Assembly: GCF_036417845.1 (NCBI RefSeq)
Contig: NC_090011.1
Coordinates: 1,674,001-1,738,000, forward strand
Direction of reading: 5' to 3'
Length of the DNA stretch: 64,000 bases
DNA from: Apteryx mantelli
Lineage: Eukaryota; Chordata; Aves; Apterygiformes; Apterygidae
Below, piece after piece: positions 11,536 through 24,700 of this stretch; position 1 is the first letter of the stretch, and the number at the start of each line of letters is the position of its first letter. The position numbers and the translations under genes are program-made. The notes below the pieces were generated by a model. It was not told the DNA's origin, did not search any database, and saw only the letters and a list, made by a program, of their open reading frames with translations.

Positions 11536-13536
11536 CCTCACCAATAGTTTCTGCAAAGGTGAAAATGTCACCTGCCAGGTTCATGAGTGATGAACCCCAG
11601 GGGCTTTCCCTTTCCCTGGGGCAAGGTTCAGCAGGGTGTGGTCCAATTTCCCCCTTGCCTTTCTCCCACCTTTCCTTCTCCCCCAGCGCTCACTTTGGAG
11701 CCGGGACCTGGCCAGATGACTCTGAGTGTGCTTCCCACTAACCCCAGGGATGTGCTGAGCACTCCAGGTTGGTCCTTCCCCACCACCCCTCCCCGGGCAC
11801 TGGCATCCCAGAGGCTGCCCACACACAGCAGCCCCCACATTTTGGGCTATTCCACCCACCTCCATCCCCAGCCTAGGATGCTCTCCTCATCCAATATCCC
11901 TTTCCCAGAATGGTGTAGATGGAGGGGACATGAGAAGGGAAGGACTGCGAGGTATGCAGTGACTCAGTGCTTCCTTCAAATGCACTAGTTTGTGCTGCAC
12001 TTCCCACCGGCTCCCATACCTGACCATTTCTTGCTCACCTCAGGAGCTTTCTTTGCCCATCCTTGCACAGTCTGTCCATTTGCTTTCCTTTCCCTATATT
12101 TCCACACCCCAAACTTGACACCCTTTGCTCCATGTCTGTCCTGGACCCAGCACAGTCCTCATGATCCCCTCCCACGTCAAGATCTTAATTGCACAGTGAT
12201 ACAGATGCGGTGCAAGGACCTTTCTCTCCGAGCTTTTACAACGCTGGTAGAGGAACAAAGACAGACCTTCGTTAGCTTCTTGCTGTGAGCAAGGCTGTCA
12301 CAAGGATCTCTTTGCCATGCCTGGGGTTAATAATGGAGGGGCTCAGAGAGCAGGGTGCATGTGTTTCTCCTGCCACGGAGGCTCTCCGGTCCAAGCAGAT
12401 GTTCCCACCTTCCCTTGTTGCTGTACAGGACAGACCCTGACCCATACTGGGAGTCTCCCTGGGTCAGTAATTGCCACCACACAGGCTCATGCATACACTG
12501 CTGTAGTGCCCAGGGTCAGTGTGGAGGTGAGGGGTAAAAATGAAGTGTACTTTTAAACCTATAGATTTCTTGTGCTTTGCATTTCCCAGTGGTTTTAGTG
12601 CGCTGAGTGTCTCTATTTGGAAAGGGCAGATGGTTTATATTTAAGGAGGAAAAGAAATGGGCATTGAAACACCACCTGTATCAGCTTCGAAAAACTCCAG
12701 AGAATTCTTTTTTTTCCTTGGCAAAGGGTTCCTGGTCATTCCAGCCTGGCCAGGCCCTGAAGGGGCTCCGCTCCCTGCCAGGCAGATCCCTGTCTGGACA
12801 CCTCCTTCCCTCCTTCTCTTGGACATGGACCTGCCCGGCGGGACGAAGGCAACCATCTATTTGCACTGGTGCTGGGTGGGGACAGGCAATCGCAGTGAAT
12901 GCTGACACGGATCAGAGTCCACATCCTTGAACGCAGGAAAGCAAGGCTGACTTTTTCAGCTTGCAACCCAAAACACCTCCGGTCTCTTATCATTCTCCTC
13001 CAACAGATGAGGTTAGTGTCCTGGGAAGGAGCCTCTTTTCTTTCCAGGCACCTCTTTTCCTATCTGATCTCAGCAAACAATAAAACATCCGTGGCTCAAC
13101 CCTTTGGGTGTAGACTGGGCCAGCATCCCTAGTACTTTCCTCTACTCTAAGAGCACACACGCTACGGGCAAGAGACTGAAGCCATGGCAGTTAACTTCAA
13201 CATGCTTTCCCAAAGCTCAGGGCTAATGAGGGAGGTCTCTCTGTCCTCCTGGCCTTTCAAGGGCTGTGATAAACCCCCCGCAGAAGCCCCCAGCTCAGCC
13301 CCACACTGACTCTTGCAGCCAAGAGATGCTTTCCAGCTGCAGCATCCCTAATGTATCTGCGAGGGGGTTTACTGAGCATCCAGAGAGGCGGGATGGTGCA
13401 GGTGATGCGACCTCATGCCTCTTTGCAAGATGGTGTCATCCTAGTTTGGCTCTGTGCCTCAAGCCTGCTGCGTCCGCCAGATGTGCGACCGTTGCATGTC
13501 CCCAGAGCATCTCCCATCCCTTCTGTCTCTCTGCAG
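11536..13536. other. Region between LTR and alpha gene 2, no coding gene seen
   Basis: About 2 kb without a supported coding exon. The open frames here are short and show no domain. It would be the first intron or 5' flank of gene 2. The stretch ends in a pyrimidine-rich acceptor (13521-13536). Confidence 0.6.
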
Positions 13537-13558
13537 GTCTCTGCCCAGAGCCCCTGAG

Positions 13559-16500
13559 ATGATGCATCGATGGCTTTGCATGGTCCTCTTCTGGGCAGTA
13601 TGTCCCAGTTGCGGTAAGGCCCTTCATCTGATCCTCACCTAGATACCTCACGTAACATGGGGTGCACGGTCTTCCAGGGATGCCAGGTTGTTTCTGTTCA
13701 CCCAAGCCGGGATCCTGTCTCACTCATGTTAATCCTGTTGTTTTTTCCAGGCGGAGTCTCCCTCTCCAGTTCCCGGCAGCCAGTCGTGGGGGTGTTTGGC
13801 CAGGACATCATCTTGCCCTGCCAGTTGTCACCCCCTGTCCGCCTACGTGACATGGAGCTGCTCTGGAGGAAATACGAACCCGAATATATAATTATACACA
13901 GCTACACGGACAGAGGAAAGCAGGAGGTGCAAGGGAGAGACTACAAGGACCGGACGGAGTTGTTCCCCGATGAGTTCATCAGGGGAAACCTCTCTCTGAA
14001 GCTGAAGAGCCTGAGGGTGAGGGAAGCTGGAAATTATCAGTGTATTGTGAAAAGTGCAGAAGGAAACCACGAGGCCCTCACTGAGCTCCAGATTGAAGGT
14101 GAGATGCAGTTGCAGGCACTCCAGGGTCTTCTCGAGCAGCGGGCATTGCACTGCCTACATAAGTGTGGGAAGGTAGCTGCAGGTAGGGGATCCAGGCCTC
14201 CATAGGAATGCATGACTTGCATGACTCGGAGTTCTCATTGACCCCCCAGAAAAAGGGTTGCAAGACTCAACACCTGATTAAGTGAAAAGGAGAAAAGTGG
14301 TCTGGGATGGGAGAGGCAACTCTGGCCAGGAGGAAAGCCTCCACCATCAATCCTGCTCCATTGTTAAGAGAATACTCCAGCAGCAGCCAAAAAAGGAGGG
14401 AGACTACAAGGTGGGGTAGGGGTGTCCCCAGGCACCACATTATCTGCACCCACTTTCCTCTTCCTGCAGCTACTGCACCTGTGCGCATTTCTGTGACGGG
14501 GCCTGAGGGGTCGGGGCTGGGGCTGTCCTGCAAATCCACTGGATGGTTCCCCGAGCCCACGGTCCGCTGGGTCACGCAGGACGGGCAGGCCCTGGCAATG
14601 GAGCCAGTGACCACCATCACACAGGACCAGCAGCAGCTCTACACTGTGGAGAGCCACATCACTGTGCCTGGAGGAAAGGATGCTGGTGAGATACGGTGCA
14701 TTGTGCAAAACAGCCTGAGGGGCACCAAGCAGCACTCGGCCATTGAGCTTGGAGGTGAGTCCCAACATGCAGAAACACAGCCAAGGGCAAGGCAGCAATA
14801 AACCCCAGCTTCTGCAGAGTATGGAGTGCAGGGACACCAAAAAGTGACTTCCTGGGGGGGGGGGGGGTTACACTGATTAGAGTGCTCTCCACAGTGCACT
14901 AATATCAGCATGCTCCCTCTCTCTCACTGTGCATGTCCAAAACCCTCGCTGTGCAGTCTAACTTGGAGGAAGTCTTGCAAAAAGACAACTTTTCTGGAAG
15001 GTTGCAAAAAGATCATTCCCCCCCCACACCTTCTGTCCTTTGCAAAAGTGGAGAGCTAAGGCATGCAGGATGCCACATGCCAGCTGAACGGGATGAGAGA
15101 TTTGGGTAGCCCAGGCTGCTGGTTGCTGGCAGCAGGAGGGATTTGGGCAGGGTGTCGCTGCAATCTCAATGATTTCCACAATTTCTCTTGGCAATGCCAG
15201 GAGACGTCTTCCCTCGCACATCTCCCTGGCTGCCCGCCTTCTGTGCGCTGCTCGTGTTGTTCCTCCGGGCCCTTGCAGCTGGAGCATTTTTTGCTCACCA
15301 AGGTAAGGGGAAGGAAGGGTCTCGGGCTGAGGGCCTGCTGATTGCATGACCATGGGGAGGTGCAGGGGGCAGGTCCATGCGTGGCCAGAGGTTGCATGGC
15401 TGTTGGCCATGGGAAGCATTTCCCCACATGTGTTGTGGGGCCTGATGGCCCCAGGCTGTCTCATGGTGGAGGGAGTAGGAACACCACACATCAGCAAGGC
15501 AGTGCCCACTGTGGAGGACGCTGGGCGTCTTCTTGGCATGATCTGCCACCTCAGGGGTGAGGGGAGGCTGTCCCAGTTTGACCCACCCTCAAATGTCTCC
15601 GGAGCTTGACCCCATGCCCTGTCCCATCCCTTGGGACACACCAGATGCCCACCAAGAGCCCAGCTTGGAGGTGCCCAGTCAGGGGGGTGGCAGTGTCCTG
15701 CCTTCTGGATGCAGGGCTGAGTCCTGCAGGAGTGACCTGCTGCTCCAGGCTTTGTGCCATCTGATGGGACATCTCTTGCTCCTCTGCAGCCAAGGGGAAG
15801 GCAGCCGGCAGGAAAGTGGAGCAGGAGGTGACTCTCCTGGACAAGGGTAGGTGTCCTGTGCCTCCCACCATGCCTTGTGCCTCCTTCTGCTCCACATGAG
15901 GCCAGCAGTGCCAGTGCCATGCGGGGAGCTGTGCTGCATGTGCCCAGGCCCCTCACTGCTGAAGGGGTGCCCATGCTGGGGGGCGGCATGGCCAGCGAGG
16001 GTGCTGCGAGCCCCTCTGCACCATGGGCAGGGTCTGGCCACGGGGCCACCCCGGCGACATGCTCCAGCACCTCCAGCCACACTGGGCTCTGCTGGGGATT
16101 ACCCCAAGGCACTGGGGGCACCTCTGACCCCGTGTGGGGCAGGCTGTGGGGTGCCTGCACAGCCCTTGCATGGCACGCATGTGGCACCTGTCCCAGGGGC
16201 TCTGCTTTACAGACAACACCTCCTTCTTCCTCTTGCAGATGTGCTGCCGAAGACAATGGAAGCAGGTACTGGGAGTGCCCCTGGGTGCTGGTGGGTCTGC
16301 TCCTCCTCGGGGAGAGATGTAATGGTCCCCTGGCTATGCCAGCTCTCAGGGACAGGGTCAGGGCAATGCTCAGCTCAGGTCCCCACCTGAGAAGAGAAGC
16401 ACCTTGGTGCCCGATGTGCTGCCCCACCAGGGGAGCAGCCCCAGCTTGTGGCCAGGCCCCTCATACCTCCTTCTATTCCCTTCCAGAGAACACGGATCTT

Positions 16501-18870
16501 CGCAAGTGGAAAGGTGAGCTCTGCAGAGAAGGAAAAGGGGAGCTGCCAAAAAAGCATGGGGTGGGATCCTGCTGAACCCCCAGCAAAGCTGAGCACCTCC
16601 TGCAGGCTCCCATGGGAGGAGGTTGACCGGGGATCAGCCCCCAGAGAGGAGGCTCACGCACGACACCACACAGAGCTCCAGGCACTTTTCCAGCTTGTCC
16701 ACTCTGCCCCTGCCATCTGCCCCACGGCACAGCACCCATAGCACTCACCGAGGGAGACAGCAAGGGCGGGACTGAGGCTGCTTTCCCAGAGCCCTCATGC
16801 AAGATGAGTAGTCCTCACTCAGCACAGCCTCCCAGGACTGCCAGAGCAGGCCTCAGCAGCTTGGGACGAGGGCCAGAGGGCCCCAGGCAGCTCAGGGCTG
16901 GACACAGTGTCCCCATGGTGAAAAGCCATCCTGGACCAATGTCAAGGACAGATTGAGGGGAGCTCCTGTCTGTGGTGTGCAGAGTGCATGGGGGGATCTG
17001 GTGGCTCCATGTCCCCTCCAAGCTGTTGCAACAGCTCAAGATTGGCTGGAACCAGGGGCAGCCAGGCAGGGATGTGCCCAGAGAGGTCCAAGAGGCATCG
17101 GGTGGCATCCGTGGGGGGCAGGAGATCTGCAGGCAGCACAGACAAGGGGTCTTCTGCCAGCATGCTTCAGGGAGAGGTGGGCAGTGCCTGCAGGGCTTCC
17201 GGGAGGGATTGCAGGTGCTAAAGACCCTCTTTTCATTTCAGAGAGAGCCATCGAAGAGCTGGGTAAGAGCCAATGCTTTGTGGCCTTCTCCGTGTGGTCT
17301 CCTGCACCCACTCGTGCACATCCAACCCCAGCGCTATCTCCCACCACCTGCCCAACCCCTTGGCTGTGGCTGGGTGTTGGCTGTCACCCAGGAGGTGCCT
17401 GGCTACCCACAGACCCAGGGAGGGGCCTGGCCCTGGCAACACGGGGCATTTCCCGTCATACCCTGCCCCACAAAAGCCGTCCCAGAGCTTCCTGAACCGG
17501 GACCCCTACACGCCCAACCCTCACAGCCCCTCTCCTAACCATGCCCACCCTTTTCCTTTGCAGCTTTCCGAAAGGCACGGAGCTACCAGGGTGAGTGCTG
17601 GGTCTGGTGGGAGCTGCAGGGGGTGCAGCCCCCCAGGAGCGGGGTGGGTGGAAGGTGCTTGTGGTGCCAAATCTGGATCACGCTGGCAGCTTTGGTCCAT
17701 GTCCCCATGCTCAGAGCTGTGTGGGGATGCTTGGCTGGGATCAGCGTGGCACAGCCCAGTGGGTGGCACGAGGCCATCAGGTCTCTGCCCACTCTCCATC
17801 ACCCGGGGCACATGGGCAGGATGAGGCCGGGGGCTGCCCTTCCCTCTGGGGCGGTTGACCCCAACATGCCCCACAGATGACAGCACTGTCCTGCTCTCTC
17901 CACAGTGGCCATCACCCTGGACCCAAGCCACCAGCACCCTGAGCTCATCGTGTCAGAGCAAGGCCAATGCGTCCAGTGCCGGCCCTCCTCGCTGGGGCCA
18001 GCCCCCTGCATTGCCGTGGGGCACCAGGGGTTTGCGTCCCAGAGGGCTTACTGGGAGGTGGAGGTGGGGGATGGGGAGGACTGGGAGCTGGGGGTGCTGA
18101 GCGAGAGCACCAGGGCCCAGGTGAGACGAGGGGAGGTGGAGGAACGACCCAAGGAGGGCTTCTGGGCCCTGGGGAGAGCGGGCGGACAGTACCACCCCCT
18201 CGAGGCCGACACACTGCTGCAGAGCCAGGAGAAGGCAGTCGTCATTGGGGTGTATCTGGATGGAGAAGCAGGGAAACTCATGTTTTATAATGTTGTCCAT
18301 ATGGCCCTAATTATGGAAATCCCTGTGCCTGACTCAGAGACACTCTACCCCTTCCTCAGCCCCGGCCCTGCCATGGGGGGTGCCGCTGGGGATCCCCTCC
18401 GCATCTGCCCCCCCAGAGACTGGGATTTCCCACAGCAATTAGTGCCGAAGAGATCTCCCAAAGATGCCCAGAGCAAGGACAATACAAAGCATCGTGACCA
18501 CGCTGCCCAGGAAGGGCGGGGAAATGATTTCGGACCGTCTTCAGCAAGTCCGACCCCCGTCACCTCCTGCTCCAGCGACTGCAAGCTGCAGGAGTCCCAA
18601 CAGCTGCATCCAGGCCCATCCCAAAGGCCTGGAGAGCTTCAGGGTCCCCCCAATGGGGACAAAGAGGGACTGCAGCAGAAACCACTGAGGAGAAAAGCTC
18701 CTCACACCCCACCTGGTGCTCAGAGTCAGAGAGCAAAGCCTAGGCATGGCCTCAGTAGCATTGCTCCTGGAGTCAAGACAGGCAGGCCACCCCCGCAGAG
18801 CCAGGCCCGGCTGCTGGTGAGGCCAGGTGTCTTTGGGACAAGGGACATCCCTCCCCATATGGGGAGATAA
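13559..18870 (+). CDS. Butyrophilin-like receptor, alpha-type IgV (gene 2), complete
   Basis: Predicted 637 aa. Exons: 13559-13613 signal peptide (MMHRWLCMVLFW); 13751-14098 IgV; 14470-14754 IgC; 15201-15302 transmembrane; 15790-15846, 16239-16265, 16487-16513, 17242-17262 and 17564-17590, coiled-coil heptad exons; 17906-18870 B30.2 plus tail. All introns are GT-AG, phase 1. The IgV differs clearly from the beta type: GQDIILPC, ELLWRKYEPEY, GNLS, GNYQC. IgC has GWFPEP; B30.2 has LDP, YWEVEVGD and LYPFLSPG. The only alpha gene in the window with all five heptad exons. An Arg falls inside the membrane segment (LVLFLRALAAG) where the other five genes have Leu. The C-terminal tail after SPRY runs about 100 residues, rich in Pro, Ser, Lys and Arg. 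A tandem ATG makes the start ambiguous by one codon. An acceptor 22 bp upstream of the start points to a 5' noncoding exon, possibly from the LTR at 10848. Confidence 0.88.
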
Positions 18871-21727
18871 ATGCAGTGGGGAGGGGGGGCAGCGGGTGGA
18901 CAGGGCTGCTGGCGAGGGGATGGGCAGTGCCCAGGGCCTCGCACCCAGTTGCAGGCCTTTGAGTAGGAAAGTTTGAAAGCCACTTGCCCCAAATTCCACT
19001 TGCATTCCCAAATACAGCAATCTTTTCTGCACCTTCCTATGCCTCTTGTGTCTCGCTGAACCTCTCCCCACGGCTTCTGTCAGGAGTTTTCCTGCATGTC
19101 TCCCCGGGTCTGCGTGCATGAGGCTGTATGTCCCTGTGCCCACAGCAGTCCCGTGCACCACGTGCACCATGTGCAGAGCCCTTTCCACCTGCTTGGTTTA
19201 GCAGGTGTTGCAAACCCCCCTTGATTTGTGCCGTGGCCGCAGGCTGGGAGTCGGGGTGTCATGCAGACCTGCAGGTTTTCCAGGATGATCTTTTATCCAT
19301 GTGGCGAGCAACGCTTCTGTCATGAGCTCACGGGGAGACGGTCACCCCATCCTCCCAAGGGGAAATCCAGCACTGCCCCTGCATGTCCCCAGAGCTCTTC
19401 CCTCCCCTCGGGGCCTTGCAGTGGAGCAGGGCCTCATTGCAGCATCCACCTGCACTGGGACAAACCCCAATGTGCCACTTCAGCAGGTTGGGGGCAAGGG
19501 CCTCACCCTGACCCCTGTCCCTCGCCAGCCCCAGCCTGATACGGGTGCAGACGATGCCACAGGCAGGAGGGAGGGCGGCTGCAGCCTGGGAAGGGGAAGC
19601 AGGAGAGCAGAGGCAAAGCAGAGACTTTGCCTGCACTAAGAGCATCTGAAACTATTTTGAGCCAACCCTGCACCTCCACCTTGTCTGTCCAGGCCTCACA
19701 TTTTGCTGTCTCTGGCCTCGTCGCCACAGCTCTTCATAGGATTTAGAAATCCCTCACTGCTTTCACAGACTCACAGAATCACAGAATCGCTGAGGTTGGA
19801 AGGGACCTCTGGAGATCAGCTAGTCCAACCCCCCTGCTCAAGCAGGGTCACCTAGAGCACATTGCACAGGATTGCATCCAGGCGGCTTTTGAATATCTCC
19901 AGAGAAGGAGACTCCACAACCTCTCTGGGCGACTTGTTCCAGTGCTCTGTCACCCTCACAGTGAAGAAGTTTTTCCTCATGTTCAGATGGAATTGTCTGT
20001 GTTTCAGTTTGTGCCCATTGCCTCGTGTCCTGTCGCTGGGCACCACTGAAAAGAGTCTGGTCCCATCCTCTTGACACCCTCCCTTCAGATACTTGTATAC
20101 GTTGATAAGATCTCCTCTCAGCCTTCTCTTCTCCAAGCTAAACAGGCCCAGCTCTCTCAGTCTTTCCTCATAAGAGAGATGCTCCAGTCCCCTAATCATC
20201 TTTGTGGCCCTTCGCTGGACTTGCTCCAGTAGTGCCACATCCCTCTTGTACTGGGGAGCCCAGACCTGGACACACTACTCCAGATGTGGCCTCACCAGGG
20301 CTGAGTAGAGGGGGGGAATCACCTCCCTCGACCTGCTGGCAACACTCTTCCTGATGCACCCCAGCATACCATTGGCCTTCTTGGCTACAAGGGCACATTG
20401 CTGCCTCATGCTTAACTCTGAGTCCACCAGCACTCCCAGGTCCTTCTCAGCAGAGCTGCTTTCCAGCAGCTCAACCCCCAACCTGTACTGGGGCATGGGG
20501 TTATTCTTCCCCAGGTGCAGAACCCTGCACTTGCCTTTGTTGAACTTTGGGAGGTTCCTCTCTGCCCACCTCTCCAGCCTGTCCAAGTCTCTCTGAATGG
20601 CAGCACAGCCCTCTGGTGTATCAGCCACTCCTCCCAGTTTGTATCATCAGCAAACTTGCTGAGGGTGCACTCTGTCCCTTCATCCAGGTCATTGATGAAG
20701 AAGTTGAACAAGACTGGACCCAGTACTGACCCCTGGGGGACACCACGAGCTACAGGCCTCCAACTAGACTCTGTGCCACTGACCACAACCCTCTGAGCTC
20801 TGCCATTCAGCCAGTTCTCAATCCATCTCACTGTCCACTCATCTAGCCCACACTTCCCGAGCTTCCCTAAGAGGATGTTATGGGAGACAGTGTCAAAAGC
20901 CTTGCTGAAGTCAAGGTAGACAACATCCACTGCTCTCCCGCCTGCTTTCTCACACCCCTTAGCCTTTTGGCTGCAACTTCCACCACAGCCCTTGCTTGCT
21001 GCATGGATAAAAGATCATCCTGGGAAACCTGCAGGTCTGCACAACACCCCGACCCTCAGCCTGTGCCTGTGGCATGCTCCAAGATGTGTTTGTAGCACCC
21101 ACTAAACTATGTCAGGTGGACAGGGCTCTGCACATGGTGCACGTGGTGCACGGGGCTGCTGTGGGCACAGGGACATACAGCCTCATGCACGCAGACCTGG
21201 AGAGATGTGCAGGAAAACTCTTGACAGAAGCCGTGGGGAGAGGTTCAGTGAGACACAAGAGGCATAGGAAGGTGCAGAAAGGATTGCTGTATTTGGGAAT
21301 GCAAGTGGCAAGAGGCTTTCAAACTTTCCTACTCAAAAGCTTGCAAATGAGTGTGGGGCACCCCAGATTTAGTCCTGAGCGCTGCACATCCCCTCGCCAG
21401 CAGCCCTGTCCACCCGCTGCCCCCCCTCCACACTGCATTTATCTTCCCACATGGGGAGGGATGTCCCTTGTCCCAAAGCCACCTGGCCTCACCAGCAGCT
21501 TGGGCTGGCTCTGCGGGGGTGGCCTGCCTGTCTTGGCTCCAGGAGCAATGCTACTGAGGCCATGCCTAGGCTTTGCTCTCTGACTCTGGGCACCTGGTGG
21601 GGTGTGAGGAGCTTTTCTCCTCAGTGGTTTCTGCTGCAGTCACAGCTTTGTCCCCATTGGGGGGACCCTGAAGCTCCCCAGGCCTTTGGGATGGGTCTGG
21701 ATGTGGCTGTTGGGACTCCTGCAGCTC
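18871..21727. repeat. Tail-to-tail palindrome junction 2
   Basis: 3' flanks of gene 2 and gene 3 are inverted copies: 18871 to about 19300 pairs with about 21001-21727, and the inversion continues outward through the B30.2 exons of both genes. The centre holds a spacer (19300-19764) like 319-776 and a CR1 at 19765-20941. No gene other than the CR1 frame is seen. Confidence 0.8.
19765..20941 (-). mobile_element. CR1 LINE, 5'-truncated (junction 2)
   Basis: The 3' end at 19765 shows the octamer repeats ACAGAATC/ACAGAATCG on the + strand. On the minus strand the C-terminal half of the reverse transcriptase is readable ([25 protein letters not shown]), followed by the CR1 C-terminal domain ([19 protein letters not shown]). 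An 8-bp duplication CTGCTTTC flanks it (19757-19764 and 20942-20949). The reading frame is interrupted: a TAG follows RPHLE, and there is a frame break after FADDT, so it is inactive as well as truncated. Confidence 0.92.
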
Positions 21728-24700
21728 TCAGTCACTGGAGCAGGAGGTAATGGGGGTTGGACTTGCGGAAGACCATCCCAAATCATTTCCCCACCCTTCC
21801 TGCATGGCATGGTCACGATGCTCTGTAGTATCCTTGCTCTGGGCATCTTTGGCAGATCTCTTCGGCACTAATTGCTTTGGGAAATCCCAGTCTCTGGGGG
21901 GGCAGATGCGGAGGGGATCCCCAGCGGCAGCTCCCCCCATGGCAGGGCCAGGGCTGAGGAAGGGGTAGAGAGTCTCTGAGTCAGGCACGGGAATGTCCAC
22001 AATCAGGGCCATTCCAGCAACATTATAAAACATGAGTTTCCCCGCTTCTCCATCCAGATACACCCCAATGATGACTGCCTTCTCCTGAAACTGCAGCAGT
22101 GTGTCGGCCTCGAGGGGGTGGTACCGTCCGCCAGCTCTCCCCAGGGCCCAGAAGCCCTCCTTGGGGCGTTCCTCCACCTCCCCTCGTCTCACCTGGGCCC
22201 TGGTGCTCTCACTCAGCACCCCCAACTCCCAGTCCTCCCCATCCCCCACCTCCACCTCCCAGTAAGCTCTCTGGGATGCAAACCCCTGGTGCCCCATGGC
22301 AATGCGGGGGGCTGGCCCCAGCGAGGAGGGCTGGCACTGGACGCATTGGCCATGCTCCGACACGATGAGTTCAGGGTGCTGGTGGCTTGGGTCCAGGGTG
22401 ACGGCCACTGTGGAGAGAGCAGGACAGCGCTGTCATCCGTGGGGCATGCTGGGATCCACCAGCCCCAGAGGGAAGGGCAGCCCCCAGCTTCATCCTGCCC
22501 ACATGCCCTGGGGGATAGAGAATGAGCAGAGACCTGATGGCCTCGTGCCACCCACCGGGTCATGCTACACTGATCCCAGCCAAGCATCCCTGCACAGACC
22601 CAAGCTTCTGGCATGATCCAGACTTGGCACCACAAGCACCCTCCACCCCCCCCCCCAGGGGGGCTGCAGCCTACGCAGATCCCACCAAACCCAGCACTCA
22701 CCCTGGTAGCTCCGTGCCTTTCGGAAAGCTGCAAAGGAAAAGGGTGGGCATGGTTAGGAGAGGGGCTGTGAGGGTGGGGGTGCAGGGGCCCCAGTTTGGG
22801 AAGCTCTGGGATGGCTTTTGTGGGGCAGGGGATGACGGGAAATGCCCCACATTGCCAGGGCCAGGCCCCTCCCTGGGTCTGCAGGTACCCAGGCACCTCC
22901 TGGGCGACAGTCACACCCAGGCATGGCCAAGGGGTTGGGCAGGAGGTAGGAAACAGCGCTGGGGTGCAGGGTACGCACGTGGGTGCAGGAGACTCCTTGG
23001 AGAAGGCCACAAAGCATCGGCTCTTACCCAGCTCTTCAATGGCTCTCTCTGAAATGAAAAGAGGGTCTTTAGCACCTGCAATCCCTCCTGGCAGCCCTGC
23101 GGGCACTGCCCATCCCTCCTCAAAGCACGCTGGCAGGAGGCCCCTTGTCCGTGCTGCCTGCAGCCCTCCTTCACCCCTCGGATACCACCCGATGCCTCTT
23201 GGACCTCTCTGGGCACATCCCCACCTGGCTGCCCCCGGTCTTGAGCTGTGGCAACAGCTTGGAGGGGACCTGGAGCCACCAGATCCCCCCATGCACTCTG
23301 CTCCCCACAGCCAGAAGCTCCCCCCAATCTGTCCTTCACTGTGGTCCAGGATGGCTTTTCACCATGGGGACACTGTGCCCAGCCCTGAGCTGCCTGGGGC
23401 CCTCTGGCCCTCGTCCCAAGCTGCTGAGCCCTGCTCTGGCAATCCTGGGAGGCTGTGCTGAGTGAGGACAACTCATCTTGCACGAGGGCTCTGGGAAAGC
23501 AGCCTCAGTTCCCCCCTTGCTCTCAACCTCGGTGAGTGCTACGGGTGCTGTGCCGTGGGGCAGATGGCAGGGGCAGAGTGGACAAGCTGGAAAAGTGCCT
23601 GGGGCTCTGTGTGGTGTTGTGCGTGAGCCTCCTCTCTGGGGGCTGATCCCCGGTCAACCTCCGCCCATGGGAGCCTGCAGGAGATGCTCAGCTTTGCTAG
23701 GGGTTCAGCAGGATCCCACCCCATGCTTTTTTGGCAGCTCCCCTTTTCATTCTCTGCAGATCTCACCTTTACTCCTCCGAAGTTCTGTGTTCTCTGGAAG
23801 GGAAGAGAAGGAGGTATGAGGGGCACCACCATCAGCCAGGGCTGCTGCCCTGGTGGGGCAGCACATCGGGCACCAAGGTGCTTCTCTTCTCAGGTGGGCA
23901 CCAGAGCTGGGCATTGCCCTGACCCCATCCCTGAGAGCTGGCATAGCCAGGGGACCATTACATCTCTCCCCGAGGAGGAGCAGACCCACCAGCACCCAGG
24001 GGCACTCCCAGTACCTGCTTCCATGGTCTTCAGCAGCGCATCTGCAAGAGGAAGAAGGAGGTGTTGTCTGTAGAGCAGAGCCCCTGGGACAGGTGCCACA
24101 TGCGTGCCATGCAAGGGCTGTGCAGGCACCCCACAGCCTGCCCCACATGGGGCCAGAGGTGCCCCCAGTGCCTTGGGGTGATCCCCAGGGTCTGCAGAGC
24201 CCAATGCACCTGGAGGTGATGGAGGACATCCCCAGGGTGGCCCTGTGGCCAGACCCTGCCCATGGTGCAGAGGGGCTCGTGGCACCCTCGCTGGCCATGC
24301 CGCCCCCCAGCATGGGCACCCGTTCAGCAGTGAGGGGTCTGGGCAGATGCAGCCCGGCTCCCTGCAAGGCACTTGCACTGCTGGCCTCACGTGGAGCACA
24401 AGGAGGCACAAGGCATGGCGGGAGGCACAGGACACCTACCCTTGTCCAGGAGAGCCGCCTCCTGCTCCACTTTCCTGCCGGCTGCCTTCCCCTTGGCTGC
24501 AGAGGAGCAAGAGATGTCCCATCAGATGGCACAAAGCCTGGAGCAGCAGGTCACTCCTGCAGGACTCAGCCCTGCATCCAGAAGGCAGGATGCTGCCACC
24601 CCCCTGACTGGGCACCTCCAAGCTGGGCTCTTGGTGGGCATCTGGTGTGTCCCAAGGGATGGGACAGGGCATGGGGTCAAGCTCCGGAGACATTTCAGGA

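Noticed and set aside
14857-14870. A long G run after the IgC exon of alpha genes (also at about 37580 and 59110).
   Set aside because: It lies in an intron; length differences between copies are typical homopolymer variation.
14958-16427. A 489-codon open frame on the minus strand.
   Set aside because: It runs antisense across the transmembrane and heptad exons and introns of gene 2. It is open because the region is GC-rich; the same antisense openness appears at every paralogous locus and no domain is encoded.
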